NCBI GenBank assembly: GCA_947495915.1
Contig: CANMAW010000004.1
Location: 1-64,000 of the forward strand
Direction: 5' to 3'
Length of the DNA stretch: 64,000 bases
Source of the DNA: Maribacter algarum (ex Lu et al. 2025) (nom. illeg.)
GTDB lineage: Bacteria > Bacteroidota > Bacteroidia > Flavobacteriales > Flavobacteriaceae
Under the pieces are notes generated by a model, which saw only the letters and a list, made by a program, of their open reading frames with translations, searched no databases and was not told where the DNA came from. The position numbers and the translations under genes were made by a program. Of the stretch, positions 18,089 through 27,224 are shown piece after piece; position 1 is the stretch's first letter, and each line of letters starts with the position of its first letter.

Positions 18089-18733
18089 ATGGAATTTATT
18101 AACCAAAACAGAATGATAGATCATATTGTTTATACTGTTTTTGATTTAGATGAAGCAATGACATGGTTTGAACAAAAACTTGGTGTACGGCCAATTTTTG
18201 GAGGATACCACGAAAGCTTTGGAACCAAAAATGCATTAATCAACTTAAACGATGGCATGTATCTTGAACTATTAGCGGCTGATCCTCAAAACACCGAGGT
18301 CACCACCCCACGTTGGATGGGTGTTGATTTACTTAGAAAAAATCAAATTACCCGCTGGGCGATAAAATCAAAAGATTTGCAGGTGACTAGCCCTATTTTA
18401 AAAAAGTATAACGCTGCCATGGGAAAAATTCAAGAGGGATCACGAAATTTAACTGATGGAAATAGGCTGAAATGGCAATTAACAGTGCCTTTAGCTGCTC
18501 CTGAAATAGAACATGTACCTTTCGCTATCGATTGGAGCACATCAGACAAACACCCCACCGAGATGCTACCACCAATGAATTGTCATCTGGTAAATTTTTA
18601 TGGAACACATTCAGCTAATGAAAAAATAAACGACGTACTACAGGAGTTACAATGTGATTTTCAAATTAAAAAAGGGGCTGAATCTAGTTTAAAATTGGTA
18701 ATTGATTGCCCGAACGGTATCATTGAAATTTAA
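18089..18733 (+). CDS. VOC family protein (glyoxalase-like domain)
   Basis: A 214-residue protein beginning MIDHIVYTVFDLDEAMTWFE followed by QKLGVRPIFGGYH, the first beta-alpha-beta-beta-beta unit of vicinal-oxygen-chelate folds. The remainder matches the single-chain glyoxalase-like (Glyoxalase_3) layout with LGV.P..GG.H and a GMYLELL strand bearing a metal-ligand Glu. The reaction is unknown. It is 12 bp upstream of the peptide deformylase gene and is probably co-transcribed. Confidence 0.85.
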   Translation: MEFINQNRMIDHIVYTVFDLDEAMTWFEQKLGVRPIFGGYHESFGTKNALINLNDGMYLELLAADPQNTEVTTPRWMGVDLLRKNQITRWAIKSKDLQVTSPILKKYNAAMGKIQEGSRNLTDGNRLKWQLTVPLAAPEIEHVPFAIDWSTSDKHPTEMLPPMNCHLVNFYGTHSANEKINDVLQELQCDFQIKKGAESSLKLVIDCPNGIIEI

Positions 18734-18745
18734 TACAACAACCTT

Positions 18746-19273
18746 ATGGCTCTATTGGAAGTACTGAAAATGGGAAACCCGAAACTTCGCGAGATTTGCG
18801 AAGAAATACCCTTGAAAGAAATAAACACGGAAACATTTCAAGAATTTATTGACTCGCTTATTGAAACACAAAGGGCAGCAAACGGTGCAGGAATTGCTGC
18901 ACCACAAGTTGGAAGACTACAAAGGGTATTCACTATGGAAATGACTAAAAATCCTCGGTATCCAAATAAAGAAACATTTCCGCTAATCATTGCTATTAAC
19001 CCTGAAATTGAAATAATCTCTAGTGAATTAATCGACAGTTGGGAAGGGTGTTTATCCATACCAGGAATTAGAGGTCAATTACCTCGCTACCCAAAGATAA
19101 AACTTCGTGCATTTGATCGATCGGCAATTGCTTTTGAAATTCAATTAGAAGGTTTTGCAGCGATAGTTGCTCAGCACGAATTAGATCATTTAAATGGCGT
19201 TTTATTAATTGATCGTATGGCCGATATGAAGACACTAACTTTTCAAAAAGAATATGAAACCTATTGGATTTAA
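18746..19273 (+). CDS. def: peptide deformylase
   Basis: A 175-residue metalloenzyme that removes the N-formyl group from new proteins. All three signature motifs are present: GAGIAAPQ (motif 1, residues ~47-54), EGCLSIPG with the metal Cys (motif 2, ~95-102) and QHELDHLNG with the metal His pair and catalytic Glu (motif 3, ~139-147). Length fits the family. Many Bacteroidota encode more than one copy. The upstream neighbour is a VOC protein; the downstream gene is convergent. Confidence 0.95.
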   Translation: MALLEVLKMGNPKLREICEEIPLKEINTETFQEFIDSLIETQRAANGAGIAAPQVGRLQRVFTMEMTKNPRYPNKETFPLIIAINPEIEIISSELIDSWEGCLSIPGIRGQLPRYPKIKLRAFDRSAIAFEIQLEGFAAIVAQHELDHLNGVLLIDRMADMKTLTFQKEYETYWI

Positions 19274-19291
19274 ATTGAAACCAATCGGTAT

Positions 19292-20356
19292 TTAAAGGTC
19301 TTTTTTGACCCTATGAATTTTTAAAGACTTAACCAACCATCTAGGCAAAGGCTTTACCGTACTTCGCTTTTTCATTTCAATACTAACTCCTAATTTCTTT
19401 ATTATCGGAACTTTATGCGTTTCAACAAACTCAAGTAATGTTCCATCAGGGTCTTCTACATAACTAAAATGACCGGCGGCATCGCCCATGTCAAAACTTT
19501 CAGCACTATCTACCGTAAAAGGAAACCCAATTGATTGTGCATCTGCCCTATGTTGCGTCATACCTCGTAGGTCGAAGCACAAATGAATATAGCCTAAATC
19601 ACCCCACAATCGGTTTTTAAAAATCTTTTCAGGTTTGCGATGCATTGATTGTACTAACTCAATTTCTGAAGGACCTAAAAGTGCTCCGAATCCGCCTTTT
19701 TTAACACAACTTCTTTTTAGAAGCACACGTCTGAATTTTTCGGCTCCGTTAGAAAAGTTTTCAAAATCTTTGAAAACCTTTTTTTCATCAAAAACAACTA
19801 TATCATAGCCCAATAGTTTATGATAAAATTCTATAGACACATCGATATTTGAAACACCAAGTACCGCACCTAATACACCTCCACAATTTACCTTCGTATT
19901 TGCATAACGATAGGTGTCTTGAACAACTTGAACCGCATTGCCCCATGGATCTTTAAAATAAAAAAACGGCGATTGGCTTTCCTTTTGATAAATTTCAGAA
20001 AGCAAAGACAAACTCAAAGTTTGCAGTCTTTGATGGGTAACAGAAATGGCATCAGTTCGAAGTTTCATGATGTGAATACCAAGATCGCCCAACGAAATAT
20101 CCTTGTCTAAAGCTTGAGGAACTCGATTCTTGAATTGCCATATTTCTAATCCTCCTCCCCCTGCCATATTTAAAGATAGATATGCAATTCTATCTTCTAC
20201 TTTATGGTTTGTATATCTAGTCATTAGCGATGCAGAATTTTCATCTTTAAAAACCAAGATATCAAAACCTAAATAGCGTCGATACCAATTAAAGACTTCT
20301 TTGACATCTGCTACCCCAATTCCAATTTGCTGAATGCCATTGATCACTTTACACAT
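19292..20356 (-). CDS. two-domain VOC/glyoxalase family protein
   Basis: A 354-residue protein made of two VOC modules: residues ~5-140 (IQQIGIGVADVKEVFNWYRR, YLGFDILVFKDE, FYFKDPWGNAVQV) and ~150-320 (GAVLGVSNIDVSIEFYHKLLG, GDLGYIHLCFD, FSYVEDPDGTLLEFVETHKV). The layout resembles extradiol dioxygenases or 4-hydroxyphenylpyruvate dioxygenases, but the sequence does not fix a substrate. The C-terminal ~30 residues are basic. It is 13 bp downstream of the glycosyltransferase gene. Confidence 0.85.
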   Translation of the reverse strand: MCKVINGIQQIGIGVADVKEVFNWYRRYLGFDILVFKDENSASLMTRYTNHKVEDRIAYLSLNMAGGGGLEIWQFKNRVPQALDKDISLGDLGIHIMKLRTDAISVTHQRLQTLSLSLLSEIYQKESQSPFFYFKDPWGNAVQVVQDTYRYANTKVNCGGVLGAVLGVSNIDVSIEFYHKLLGYDIVVFDEKKVFKDFENFSNGAEKFRRVLLKRSCVKKGGFGALLGPSEIELVQSMHRKPEKIFKNRLWGDLGYIHLCFDLRGMTQHRADAQSIGFPFTVDSAESFDMGDAAGHFSYVEDPDGTLLEFVETHKVPIIKKLGVSIEMKKRSTVKPLPRWLVKSLKIHRVKKDL

Positions 20357-20369
20357 ATAAATAAATACT

Positions 20370-21098
20370 TTAATAAGATGTGTTTAACAGCCTATTATGA
20401 ATCGACTTTAACTTACAAGAAGGACATCCTAATTTGAACAAAACTACAAGCAACAAGTTCGACAAATTCACTCTTAAGTATGAATTTGTTTGATACTTTC
20501 TAGCAGAGACAATTAAATCACTATGTACAATTTTGTATGGAATTTCATGTTTTTTCATACGTTGAAAGAACTCAAAATCTTCCATCAATACCTGCTCCTC
20601 ATCGAATTGCCCCAAGGCGTTAAAGAGTACTTTTTTAATAAACAAACATTGATCGCCACCTCCAGTAAAAATGCCATCTTTTGTAGTGAAGGACGCATTA
20701 ATTTTAAGCAAAAAACTATCAGAGTCAAATTGATACGAAAAAAAACCCGCATCAAAACCTTTAGCAATAGTAGTTTCTATATCTAAAAAAAAAGTTTTCG
20801 GAGGTATTACATCAGCATGCAAAAAAACGAACACTTCACCCTTAGCAATAGCTGCCGCCTCATTCATTTGACACGCCCTACCTTTTTTTTGACATTTTAC
20901 GAATGCCACCCCATTAGCATTCAAAAATTCACCACTATTATCTTTATTTTTAGAAGATAAGGCAACCAAAATCTCGTGTTCATTACTCGAATTTAAATCT
21001 TGAAGAAGAGGTATTAGCTTAACTAAATTTTCACGCTCGTTATGCGCCGGCACTATTACACTTAACATATTTCGAGAAAATTTAAATTCATATTTCAA
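20370..21098 (-). CDS. TIGR04283-type family 2 glycosyltransferase
   Basis: A 242-residue GT2 enzyme: MLSVIVPAHNERENLVKLIP, KKGRACQMNEAAAIAKGEV, FLHADVIPP (DxD equivalent), FTGGGDQCLFIKK and EDFEFFQRMKK. RacQMN..A and FLHAD are typical of the TIGR04283 family, placed with arsenosugar synthesis where an ArsM/ArsS pair is nearby. No such gene is seen here apart from the divergent DUF547 gene that often accompanies it. A start at 21068 (MLSVIV) is as plausible as 21098. Confidence 0.85.
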   Translation of the reverse strand: MKYEFKFSRNMLSVIVPAHNERENLVKLIPLLQDLNSSNEHEILVALSSKNKDNSGEFLNANGVAFVKCQKKGRACQMNEAAAIAKGEVFVFLHADVIPPKTFFLDIETTIAKGFDAGFFSYQFDSDSFLLKINASFTTKDGIFTGGGDQCLFIKKVLFNALGQFDEEQVLMEDFEFFQRMKKHEIPYKIVHSDLIVSARKYQTNSYLRVNLSNLLLVVLFKLGCPSCKLKSIHNRLLNTSY

Positions 21099-21221
21099 TT
21101 AATCTATTCTTATTATTTCAATTTATTTACGAAATGAATGACGAAAGGTTTCCCATATTTTTCGACCAAACCATAAGTTATTTTTTTACGTTAGTAATAA
21201 TACAATCTAATTTCAAAACAA

Positions 21222-22028
21222 ATGAATGTAATGAGTTTAAAAATATGGAGCATTTTCGTTTTAACGCTATTTTCCACATCTCAGGTTGCGCCTCAATTAA
21301 ATTCCGTCAAAGAAGCAACACCTTCTGAAGAAATAGACTATAATACGCTTTCGGAAAAATTCTTGTTAGCAGCCAAACACAAGACTAGCACCCAGCAATT
21401 TCAAGATCAATTAGCAAACAGCAGTCTAGAAAGTCTTGAGGCCGGACTTCAGACTGACACAGAAAAACTAGCTTTTTGGGTAAACATCTACAACGCTTAT
21501 ATTCAAGTTATTCTCACTAACAATCCAGAGTTGTACGACGATCGACAAGCTTTTTTTAATGATGACCGCATAATTATTGCTGGCGAAAAAATAGCTTTCT
21601 CAAAAATAGAACATGGCATCATTCGCAAATCTCAATGGCCATTAGGTTTAGGAAAAATAAGAAAATGGTTTCCGAATAAATTCGAACGAAAGTTAAGAGT
21701 TGACCAACGAGATTATCGTGTACATTTCGCCTTGAATTGTGGAGCTAAAGATTGCCCTCCGGTTGCCATCTATACCCCAGAACGTCTAGAAGAGCAATTC
21801 AAAGAAAGTACCCGACGATATTTACAAGAAACCACTACATACAATGCCAATAACAAAGAAGTAGCAATAAGCCCTTTATTCAGTTGGTTTAGAGGAGATT
21901 TCGGATCTAAAGCTAAGGTTAAAAAAATTTTGAAAAAACATGGGTTAATTCCGACTACAGACGATATCGAAATCCAATACAAAGACTACAACTGGTCTTT
22001 AGACCTAAACAACTGGATTGAAATTTAA
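21222..22028 (+). CDS. DUF547 domain protein, exported
   Basis: A 268-residue protein with a signal peptide (IWSIFVLTLFSTSQVAPQ) and a DUF547 domain: KLAFWVNIYNAYIQVILTNN, KIEHGIIRKSQWPLGLGKI, DYRVHFALNCGAKDCPPVAIY and SPLFSWFRGDFG. The Cys-containing LNCGAKDCPP stretch is a family hallmark. The role is unknown; the family resembles papain-like folds by published comparison, which is not shown here. It is divergent from the TIGR04283 glycosyltransferase. ATG at 21231 is an alternative start. Confidence 0.88.
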   Translation: MNVMSLKIWSIFVLTLFSTSQVAPQLNSVKEATPSEEIDYNTLSEKFLLAAKHKTSTQQFQDQLANSSLESLEAGLQTDTEKLAFWVNIYNAYIQVILTNNPELYDDRQAFFNDDRIIIAGEKIAFSKIEHGIIRKSQWPLGLGKIRKWFPNKFERKLRVDQRDYRVHFALNCGAKDCPPVAIYTPERLEEQFKESTRRYLQETTTYNANNKEVAISPLFSWFRGDFGSKAKVKKILKKHGLIPTTDDIEIQYKDYNWSLDLNNWIEI

Positions 22029-22143
22029 AAATCTTAATTACAATCAATTAACAACTTTAACTAAATAAACACTTCAACGACTAAAATTCTTCTTAATTAA
22101 GAGATGCGTCATTCAAAGCGAAATTACCCTCATCAGGTTAAGC

Positions 22144-22176
22144 GAATTTTACACCTAAGCTAATAGGTGAAAATTC
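22144..22176. other. hairpin in the intergenic region before the exporter
   Basis: GAATTTTACACCTA and TAGGTGAAAATTC pair over 13 bp with a single bulged A and a 6-nt loop (AGCTAA). There is no T tract on either side. It lies 43 nt upstream of the -7 box at 22219, so it may be a regulator binding site or the terminator remnant of the DUF547 transcript. Confidence 0.45.
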
Positions 22177-22218
22177 AAAACATTCAAGCACCCAATTTAG
22201 CTTGTTATGCAGAGGTGG

Positions 22219-22226
22219 TATATTTG
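22219..22226 (+). promoter_or_regulatory. Bacteroidota -7 box before the MMPL gene
   Basis: TATATTTG matches TAnnTTTG exactly. No TTG at the usual 17-23 nt upstream spacing was found, but TTG occurs at 22202. Leader to the start codon is about 65 nt. Confidence 0.5.
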
Positions 22227-22292
22227 CGCCATAAAACTAACAACAATTACATAGCTATTTGTGACAACCAGTCGTAGATAAAGTTTAATTAT

Positions 22293-24533
22293 ATGCAAAA
22301 AATTATCGGTCATAAAAAAACAGTTGTTGCCATTTTTCTACTCTTTGCTGTCTCTGCCAGTTTCCTGGTAGGCAACTTGAAATTCTCTTTTGATTTCAGT
22401 CAGTTTTTCCCAGAAGGAGATGAAGACTTGGTCTTCTATCAAGAATTCATGGAAGATTTTGGCACGGACGACAATTTTTTACTTATTGCTATTGAGAATG
22501 ATAGCACCGTATTTAAGAGAGAGTTCTTAGAAGCCTTTCATGAGTTTTCGACAGAGGCTAAGAACCTACCCTACGTAACCTCTAACCAATCTATAACAAC
22601 GCTTTCTTACCCCTTAAAGTCTCCGCTAGGGTACACCAAATTACCAATCATACACCGAGATGATCCTTCAAGGTACTCGAAAGATTGGAAAAAAATAAAA
22701 GAAGATAATCTCTTTATTAATTTATTTATAGACAACAAAGGGAGTTCACTTGTAGTAACACTTGAAACTATTGACGGACTGAATTACGAACAGTCTAAAG
22801 AATTATTAGACGAAGTTCGTAAGCGGTTAGACTTAGCCGGCTTTAATAATTACCACCTACTTGGCAGAGCATTCTTTTATGAAGCGCTGATTGAAATGCA
22901 AAAGAGAGAATTAATCACAACTACTATTGCCTCCACTTTTTTAATAATTTTAATTCTATTTATAGTTTACCGCAGCATTGCCATTGTTTTAATTACACTT
23001 GCATCAATTCTTTTAGCCCTGCTTTTATTCATGGGGCTACTCTCTGCCTTGTCAATTGAATTAACCGTATTAGCAGCTTTCTATCCTATTTTATTACTTA
23101 TTGTTGGCACTTCTGACGTTATTCATATTATGGATGATTTTCTGGGAAAACTAAAAAAAGGAATAGAAAAAAATCACGCTATAATTCTAACCATCAAAGA
23201 AGTAGGAACATCCACCTTACTAACTTCTGTAACCACCTCAATCGGCTTCGCTTCATTACTCACCTCTAAATCTAGCAGCGTTAGTGGCTTTGGATTAAAC
23301 GCTTCGATTGGCGTAATGGTCGCCTTTATTACAGTTATTTGCTTTACCTGCGCTCTGCTGCTTATCATTGACCAAAAACACCTCATCCACTCTAAACGTA
23401 GCGGCCAAAAATGGAACACCAAGCTATTGACCACCAATAATTTTACTAAAAAATACGCCAAGAGCATTTTAATAGGAAGCCTGATCTTTGGAGGTGTGTG
23501 TGCCTTCGGAATCACTAAAATCAACACCAATTATCAGATCAAGAATAGCTTTCCGAAAAACAGCACCATAGCCAATGATTTCGATTTTTTTCAACAAAAT
23601 TACGCCGGATTTAGACCACTAGAAATTGCCGTAACCTCTGTAAAACCATACAAAGTAACCGATTTTGAAGTTTCTAAAGAAATTGAAAAAGTGGTTCAAG
23701 AAATGGCTATGCATTCAGAAATTCGGAACGTACAGTCTGTAAACACATTTTACAAGGGACTTCACAAAGCCAACCACCTCAACAGTTCAACTTACTTTAC
23801 ACTACCAACCGGAGAGTCGACATTCAAAAAGTATCAAAAAGAAATTTCAAAAATTGCGAGAAAACCCCTTGAAAAGTTCGTAAACAAAGACGAAGACAAA
23901 TCTCGAATTAGCTCAAAAGTTCTTGATGTAGGTCTCGACAGCATCACCAAAGTATATCAAAACCTACAGTCATTTATCAGCAATGAAACCAATGCTGACA
24001 TTGCCCAATTTCGACTAACAGGAACCGGAATTCTACTTGACAAAAACTCTTTCTATGTGCGAGAAAGCCTTATCAGCGGGTTATTAATGGGCGCCGTCTT
24101 GGTCGCGCTTATTATGGCGCTGCTTTTCAAAAATTTTAAATTATTGGTCATTGCCCTATTACCAAACATCTTTCCTTTGCTTTTTGCAGCAGCCCTTTTA
24201 GGATACATGAACATACCTTTAGAGGCAACAATTTCAGTAGTATTTGCAATTGTTTTCGGAATAGCTGTTGACGACACCATACACTTTTTAGGGCGCTACA
24301 AAGTCGGCATAAACCAGGGACTTTCAAAGGAAGAAGCACTAGAAATCACATTTGCCGAAACCGGGCGAGCCCTGATCATTACAACGTTAGCCTTATTTTT
24401 TGGATTTTTAGTGCTTCTATTCTCTGTTCACGCCCCTAGCATGACTATAGGTCTTTTAGTCAGCGTAACACTCTTAGCAGCCTTATTTTTAGATCTACTT
24501 TTACTGCCAGTTCTTATTCGAAAATTATTATGA
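22293..24533 (+). CDS. RND-superfamily (MMPL-type) exporter
   Basis: A 746-residue inner-membrane protein with the duplicated RND/MMPL plan: TM1, a ~190-residue periplasmic loop, a five-TM block (~205-365), TM7, a second loop (~410-575), then TM8-12 (~585-746). FDFSQFFPEGDEDL after TM1 and the repeated FGIAVDDTIHFLGRYK-like and VGTSDVIHIMDDF segments (proton-relay helices with Asp) are typical. Substrates of this single-chain class include lipids and hopanoids; here it is unknown. No adaptor or outer-membrane gene is adjacent. Confidence 0.9.
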   Translation: MQKIIGHKKTVVAIFLLFAVSASFLVGNLKFSFDFSQFFPEGDEDLVFYQEFMEDFGTDDNFLLIAIENDSTVFKREFLEAFHEFSTEAKNLPYVTSNQSITTLSYPLKSPLGYTKLPIIHRDDPSRYSKDWKKIKEDNLFINLFIDNKGSSLVVTLETIDGLNYEQSKELLDEVRKRLDLAGFNNYHLLGRAFFYEALIEMQKRELITTTIASTFLIILILFIVYRSIAIVLITLASILLALLLFMGLLSALSIELTVLAAFYPILLLIVGTSDVIHIMDDFLGKLKKGIEKNHAIILTIKEVGTSTLLTSVTTSIGFASLLTSKSSSVSGFGLNASIGVMVAFITVICFTCALLLIIDQKHLIHSKRSGQKWNTKLLTTNNFTKKYAKSILIGSLIFGGVCAFGITKINTNYQIKNSFPKNSTIANDFDFFQQNYAGFRPLEIAVTSVKPYKVTDFEVSKEIEKVVQEMAMHSEIRNVQSVNTFYKGLHKANHLNSSTYFTLPTGESTFKKYQKEISKIARKPLEKFVNKDEDKSRISSKVLDVGLDSITKVYQNLQSFISNETNADIAQFRLTGTGILLDKNSFYVRESLISGLLMGAVLVALIMALLFKNFKLLVIALLPNIFPLLFAAALLGYMNIPLEATISVVFAIVFGIAVDDTIHFLGRYKVGINQGLSKEEALEITFAETGRALIITTLALFFGFLVLLFSVHAPSMTIGLLVSVTLLAALFLDLLLLPVLIRKLL

Positions 24534-24553
24534 TCATCAATCGAGATCATTAA

Positions 24554-24583
24554 AAGAGCTTATTTTTTAGACTTTAAGCTCTT
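24554..24583. terminator. hairpin downstream of the MMPL gene
   Basis: A perfect 9-bp inverted repeat (AAGAGCTTA / TAAGCTCTT) with a T-rich 12-nt loop. It follows the exporter stop by 20 nt and overlaps the 3' end of the small minus-strand ORF, so it could serve both. The downstream tail is not a clean T run. Confidence 0.45.
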
Positions 24584-24673
24584 GCGAAGTTGTATTCGCG
24601 CAACAATCACCCGGTAAACTAGAATCAACATCACTAAAATCCATAGAGAAAACAGAAAATATTCCATAGGCAT
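24560..24673 (-). CDS. small single-pass membrane protein (37 aa)
   Basis: ATG at 24673 gives MPMEYFLFSLWILVMLILVY, then a polar basic tail RVIVARIQLRKSLKSKK. That is one clear transmembrane helix with a positively charged end, the common plan of bacterial small membrane proteins. Its reading frame is the only sensible content of this 459-bp gap. There is no family match by eye and no strong ribosome binding site. It could be chance, since AT-rich DNA readily encodes hydrophobic helices. Confidence 0.4.
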   Translation of the reverse strand: MPMEYFLFSLWILVMLILVYRVIVARIQLRKSLKSKK

Positions 24674-24992
24674 TGGGGGTTAAGGAATTCTGATAAATGA
24701 ATATTAATTTTATAATCAATAACTTTTAAAGTCACATAAAACGTATACTCTGCCTACTAAACATAACTAAAATGAAGGTCAATTCCTACATAAATAACAT
24801 TAAAAAAACCAATATACCGTCAACATCAATTTTATGGAGGTTCATACTATAACCGCTTATTACACTTACCTTACATAGATGGAGGTTTTTATTGCTCACA
24901 CCTAACTACAGACCTTCAACGGTTTAATTTACCTTAATTCGTAGGCAACTCCTCTAATTTAATTTATTTTTGCACTTCTTAATAACTTCACT
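24674..24992. other. non-coding stretch with the promoter of the LETM1-related gene
   Basis: No open frame of note. ATGGAGGTT occurs twice (near 24833 and 24879) in plus orientation without an obvious role. A consensus -7 box TATTTTTG is at 24965-24972, 20 nt before the start codon at 24993. Confidence 0.4.
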
Positions 24993-26177
24993 ATGAACCC
25001 TTCAGCTTCTGGCTGGATTACAAAATTTGGTGAGATCGTAAAAGATCACGAAAGCGCACACGCCAATTTCTCAGACTTATACCTAGAATTAAAGAAGTCA
25101 GGTTTTGTTTATGGCCTAAACATTCGGGTACCTCGCCATATAGATTCTGAGCACATCTTAACGGAAGATGAGAAGGCTAAAATCAACCTGTTAAACGCCC
25201 TATATCAAACCTATGCTTTAGAAAATAAAAATTTTGAATTTTCTTCTTTTGTTGATACTGTTTTTCAGTTTTATCAAGATTTAGAGATTGGTCAGATTTC
25301 ATTCTTCAATAAAATCTTAACCGGCGGCAAAACATCGTCACAACTTGAAAAACTAATCAATTCAAGAGTATACCTTGCCGATAATATTCTTAGTAAAACT
25401 TTTAATAGCATCATCACCAACACCCTGTTATTCATCGATGTTCTTACATTTAAGCACTACCTCACTAAACCAAAGCACATACGAGTTTATGCCCAAAACC
25501 TCGAGTATATTGCGATTAATATCACGTATCATGCTTTAAGCTCAAAGAAAAAGAATAAAAATGATGAGCGACTTGAACAAGTTTTTGAAGCTTCGCTAAC
25601 CTTTATCGACAACAAAAAAGAAGGCTTTGATGGTTCATACCGCGAAAGTTTGCTTGCAAATGTTGCGGTTTGGGAGAATCAGTATTTTTTAGACATTGCT
25701 TGTTTAACCGTTTGGGAAGATCAAACCCTAGAGCACAGAGAATCACATTTAATTTTCGGATTAGGATCTGATTTAGGTTTTAAAGACAAAGAAATCAGTA
25801 GAGCCCTAGATGAGATAAGTTACTTTTTTGAAAAAAATTCAAGCACAATACCCTTTCTGCACGACAAGAACCTTGCCCTACAATTCTATGACAGCATGTC
25901 TAAAATTGTAAATAAATTAATTTTAAGAAACAGCAAACGACTTCAAAAAGAACTTGCAGAAAGCAAAGAACTCGTATTTCTAATTTCGCAATCAACTATT
26001 AGAGACCTTAATGAGGAAGAAAGAAAAAAAGTGCAAAATCAACTAATTGACATTTTCAAAAGCATACCTTCATTAGCCATTTTTCTACTTCCAGGAGGCG
26101 CTGTTTTACTCCCCATTTTCATTAAATTAATTCCGAAATTACTCCCTTCATCTTTTGATGAAAATAGAGTGAAATAG
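24993..26177 (+). CDS. LETM1-related biofilm-associated protein
   Basis: A 394-residue protein matching a family conserved in Flavobacteriia. It begins MNPSASGWITKFGEI, has a largely helical middle (EHRESHLIFGLGSDLGFKDK at ~255) and ends with a LETM1-like segment: EERKKVQNQLIDIFKSIPSL then AIFLLPGGAVLLPIFIKLIP (~350-382), the membrane helix shared with mitochondrial LETM1. The name comes from biofilm phenotypes reported for homologues; the mechanism is unknown. It is flanked by its own promoter and terminator. Confidence 0.85.
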   Translation: MNPSASGWITKFGEIVKDHESAHANFSDLYLELKKSGFVYGLNIRVPRHIDSEHILTEDEKAKINLLNALYQTYALENKNFEFSSFVDTVFQFYQDLEIGQISFFNKILTGGKTSSQLEKLINSRVYLADNILSKTFNSIITNTLLFIDVLTFKHYLTKPKHIRVYAQNLEYIAINITYHALSSKKKNKNDERLEQVFEASLTFIDNKKEGFDGSYRESLLANVAVWENQYFLDIACLTVWEDQTLEHRESHLIFGLGSDLGFKDKEISRALDEISYFFEKNSSTIPFLHDKNLALQFYDSMSKIVNKLILRNSKRLQKELAESKELVFLISQSTIRDLNEEERKKVQNQLIDIFKSIPSLAIFLLPGGAVLLPIFIKLIPKLLPSSFDENRVK

Positions 26178-26184
26178 TGGTCCA

Positions 26185-26210
26185 TTTAAAAAACCAATCG
26201 GTTTTTTAAA
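26185..26210 (+). terminator. terminator after the LETM1-related gene
   Basis: TTTAAAAAACC and GGTTTTTTAAA form an 11-bp stem with a 4-nt loop (AATC) 7 nt after the stop. The T run lies in the right arm. Confidence 0.75.
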
Positions 26211-26372
26211 GCTATTTTTCTGTCTTTACTTTTGTTAGTGATTTTTTGTAAATTTCAATCACAGAAAGAGACCTATTTTCACAAAATATGGAGCTTTACA
26301 TGACAAAAAACCCACTATAAGAAAAATCTATTGAAGTAGTCAATTACCTTTTATTCAGGTTATTAATGTCAA

Positions 26373-27128
26373 TTACTCTAACCATAACTTAAAGTCTCTT
26401 ACTCTTTCTCTACTTACGATGATTTCTTGGTCTGAAAAGTGATGTAATTTGATTTGAAGGCGCGAATTGGTATAAGAAATGATGTCTTTTATGTGGTTTA
26501 CGTTTACATAAAATTTTCTGCTAACCCGAAAAAATATTTTTGGCTCTAACTCTGTTTCTAAGTTTTCAAGAGTTGTATCAAGCAAGTAATTTCTTCCTTC
26601 CGTTGTAGCTGCATAGGTGCCTTTGTTTTCACTATAAAAACATTCAACTTCATCTGCATTTATAATTTTAAGATGCTGCCCCACTCTTACAGTAAATCGT
26701 TTTTTGAATTCTCTTTCAAGCGGATTAACCAACAGCTTTTTAATATCATCAAAGTCAAGTGCCATTTTTTGCGGTTCAGGCTTTAAGGCTTTGTATTTAT
26801 TAACAGCAACTTCTAAATCTTCATCATCTATTGGCTTTAACAAATAATCAATACTATTTAATTTAAAAGCTTGTAGCGCATATTCATCATAAGCCGTAGT
26901 AAAGATAATAGCACTCTTCACTTCAACCTCATCAAAAATTTCAAATGAGAGTCCGTCTGAAAGTTGAATGTCTAAAAAAATTAAATCAGGATGATTGTTA
27001 TTCTTAAACCAATTAATGGCTTCTTCAACAGAGTAAAGCATTACCGAAACCTCTACCTTTAGTTCTGCTAGTAATCGAGCTAGTCTTCTTGCTGCTGGCT
27101 TTTCATCTTCTATTATAATTACATTCAT
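26373..27128 (-). CDS. LytTR-family response regulator
   Basis: A 251-residue two-domain regulator. The receiver has the acidic pair ED (7-8), phosphoacceptor Asp53 in DLIFLDIQLSDG, Thr in IIFTTAYDEYALQAF and the KPID lysine. The C-terminal LytTR DNA-binding domain (~140-251) contains RVGQHLKIINADEVECFYSE, TLENLETELEP and FFRVSRKFYVNVNHIKDI. It is the last gene of the kinase/2TM operon and pairs with the kinase at 28651. LytTR proteins bind pairs of 9-bp direct repeats about 21 bp apart. Exactly such pairs lie before its own operon (31147-31176) and before the TonB/DUF2141 locus (46459-46537), so it is the best candidate to bind them. Confidence 0.95.
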   Translation of the reverse strand: MNVIIIEDEKPAARRLARLLAELKVEVSVMLYSVEEAINWFKNNNHPDLIFLDIQLSDGLSFEIFDEVEVKSAIIFTTAYDEYALQAFKLNSIDYLLKPIDDEDLEVAVNKYKALKPEPQKMALDFDDIKKLLVNPLEREFKKRFTVRVGQHLKIINADEVECFYSENKGTYAATTEGRNYLLDTTLENLETELEPKIFFRVSRKFYVNVNHIKDIISYTNSRLQIKLHHFSDQEIIVSRERVRDFKLWLE

Positions 27129-27224
27129 CTCTAGTAATTCGTCTTTACGATTTATATAATACTTTTATTTTGATTTCGATTGGGTAATGTAAATAATCAA
27201 TAATCTGGTTTTTCTGCCCTTTTG

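Noticed and set aside
23174-23530. 118-codon minus-strand open frame
   Set aside because: It lies wholly inside the MMPL gene, with no signal, family match or promoter; a shadow of hydrophobic coding sequence.
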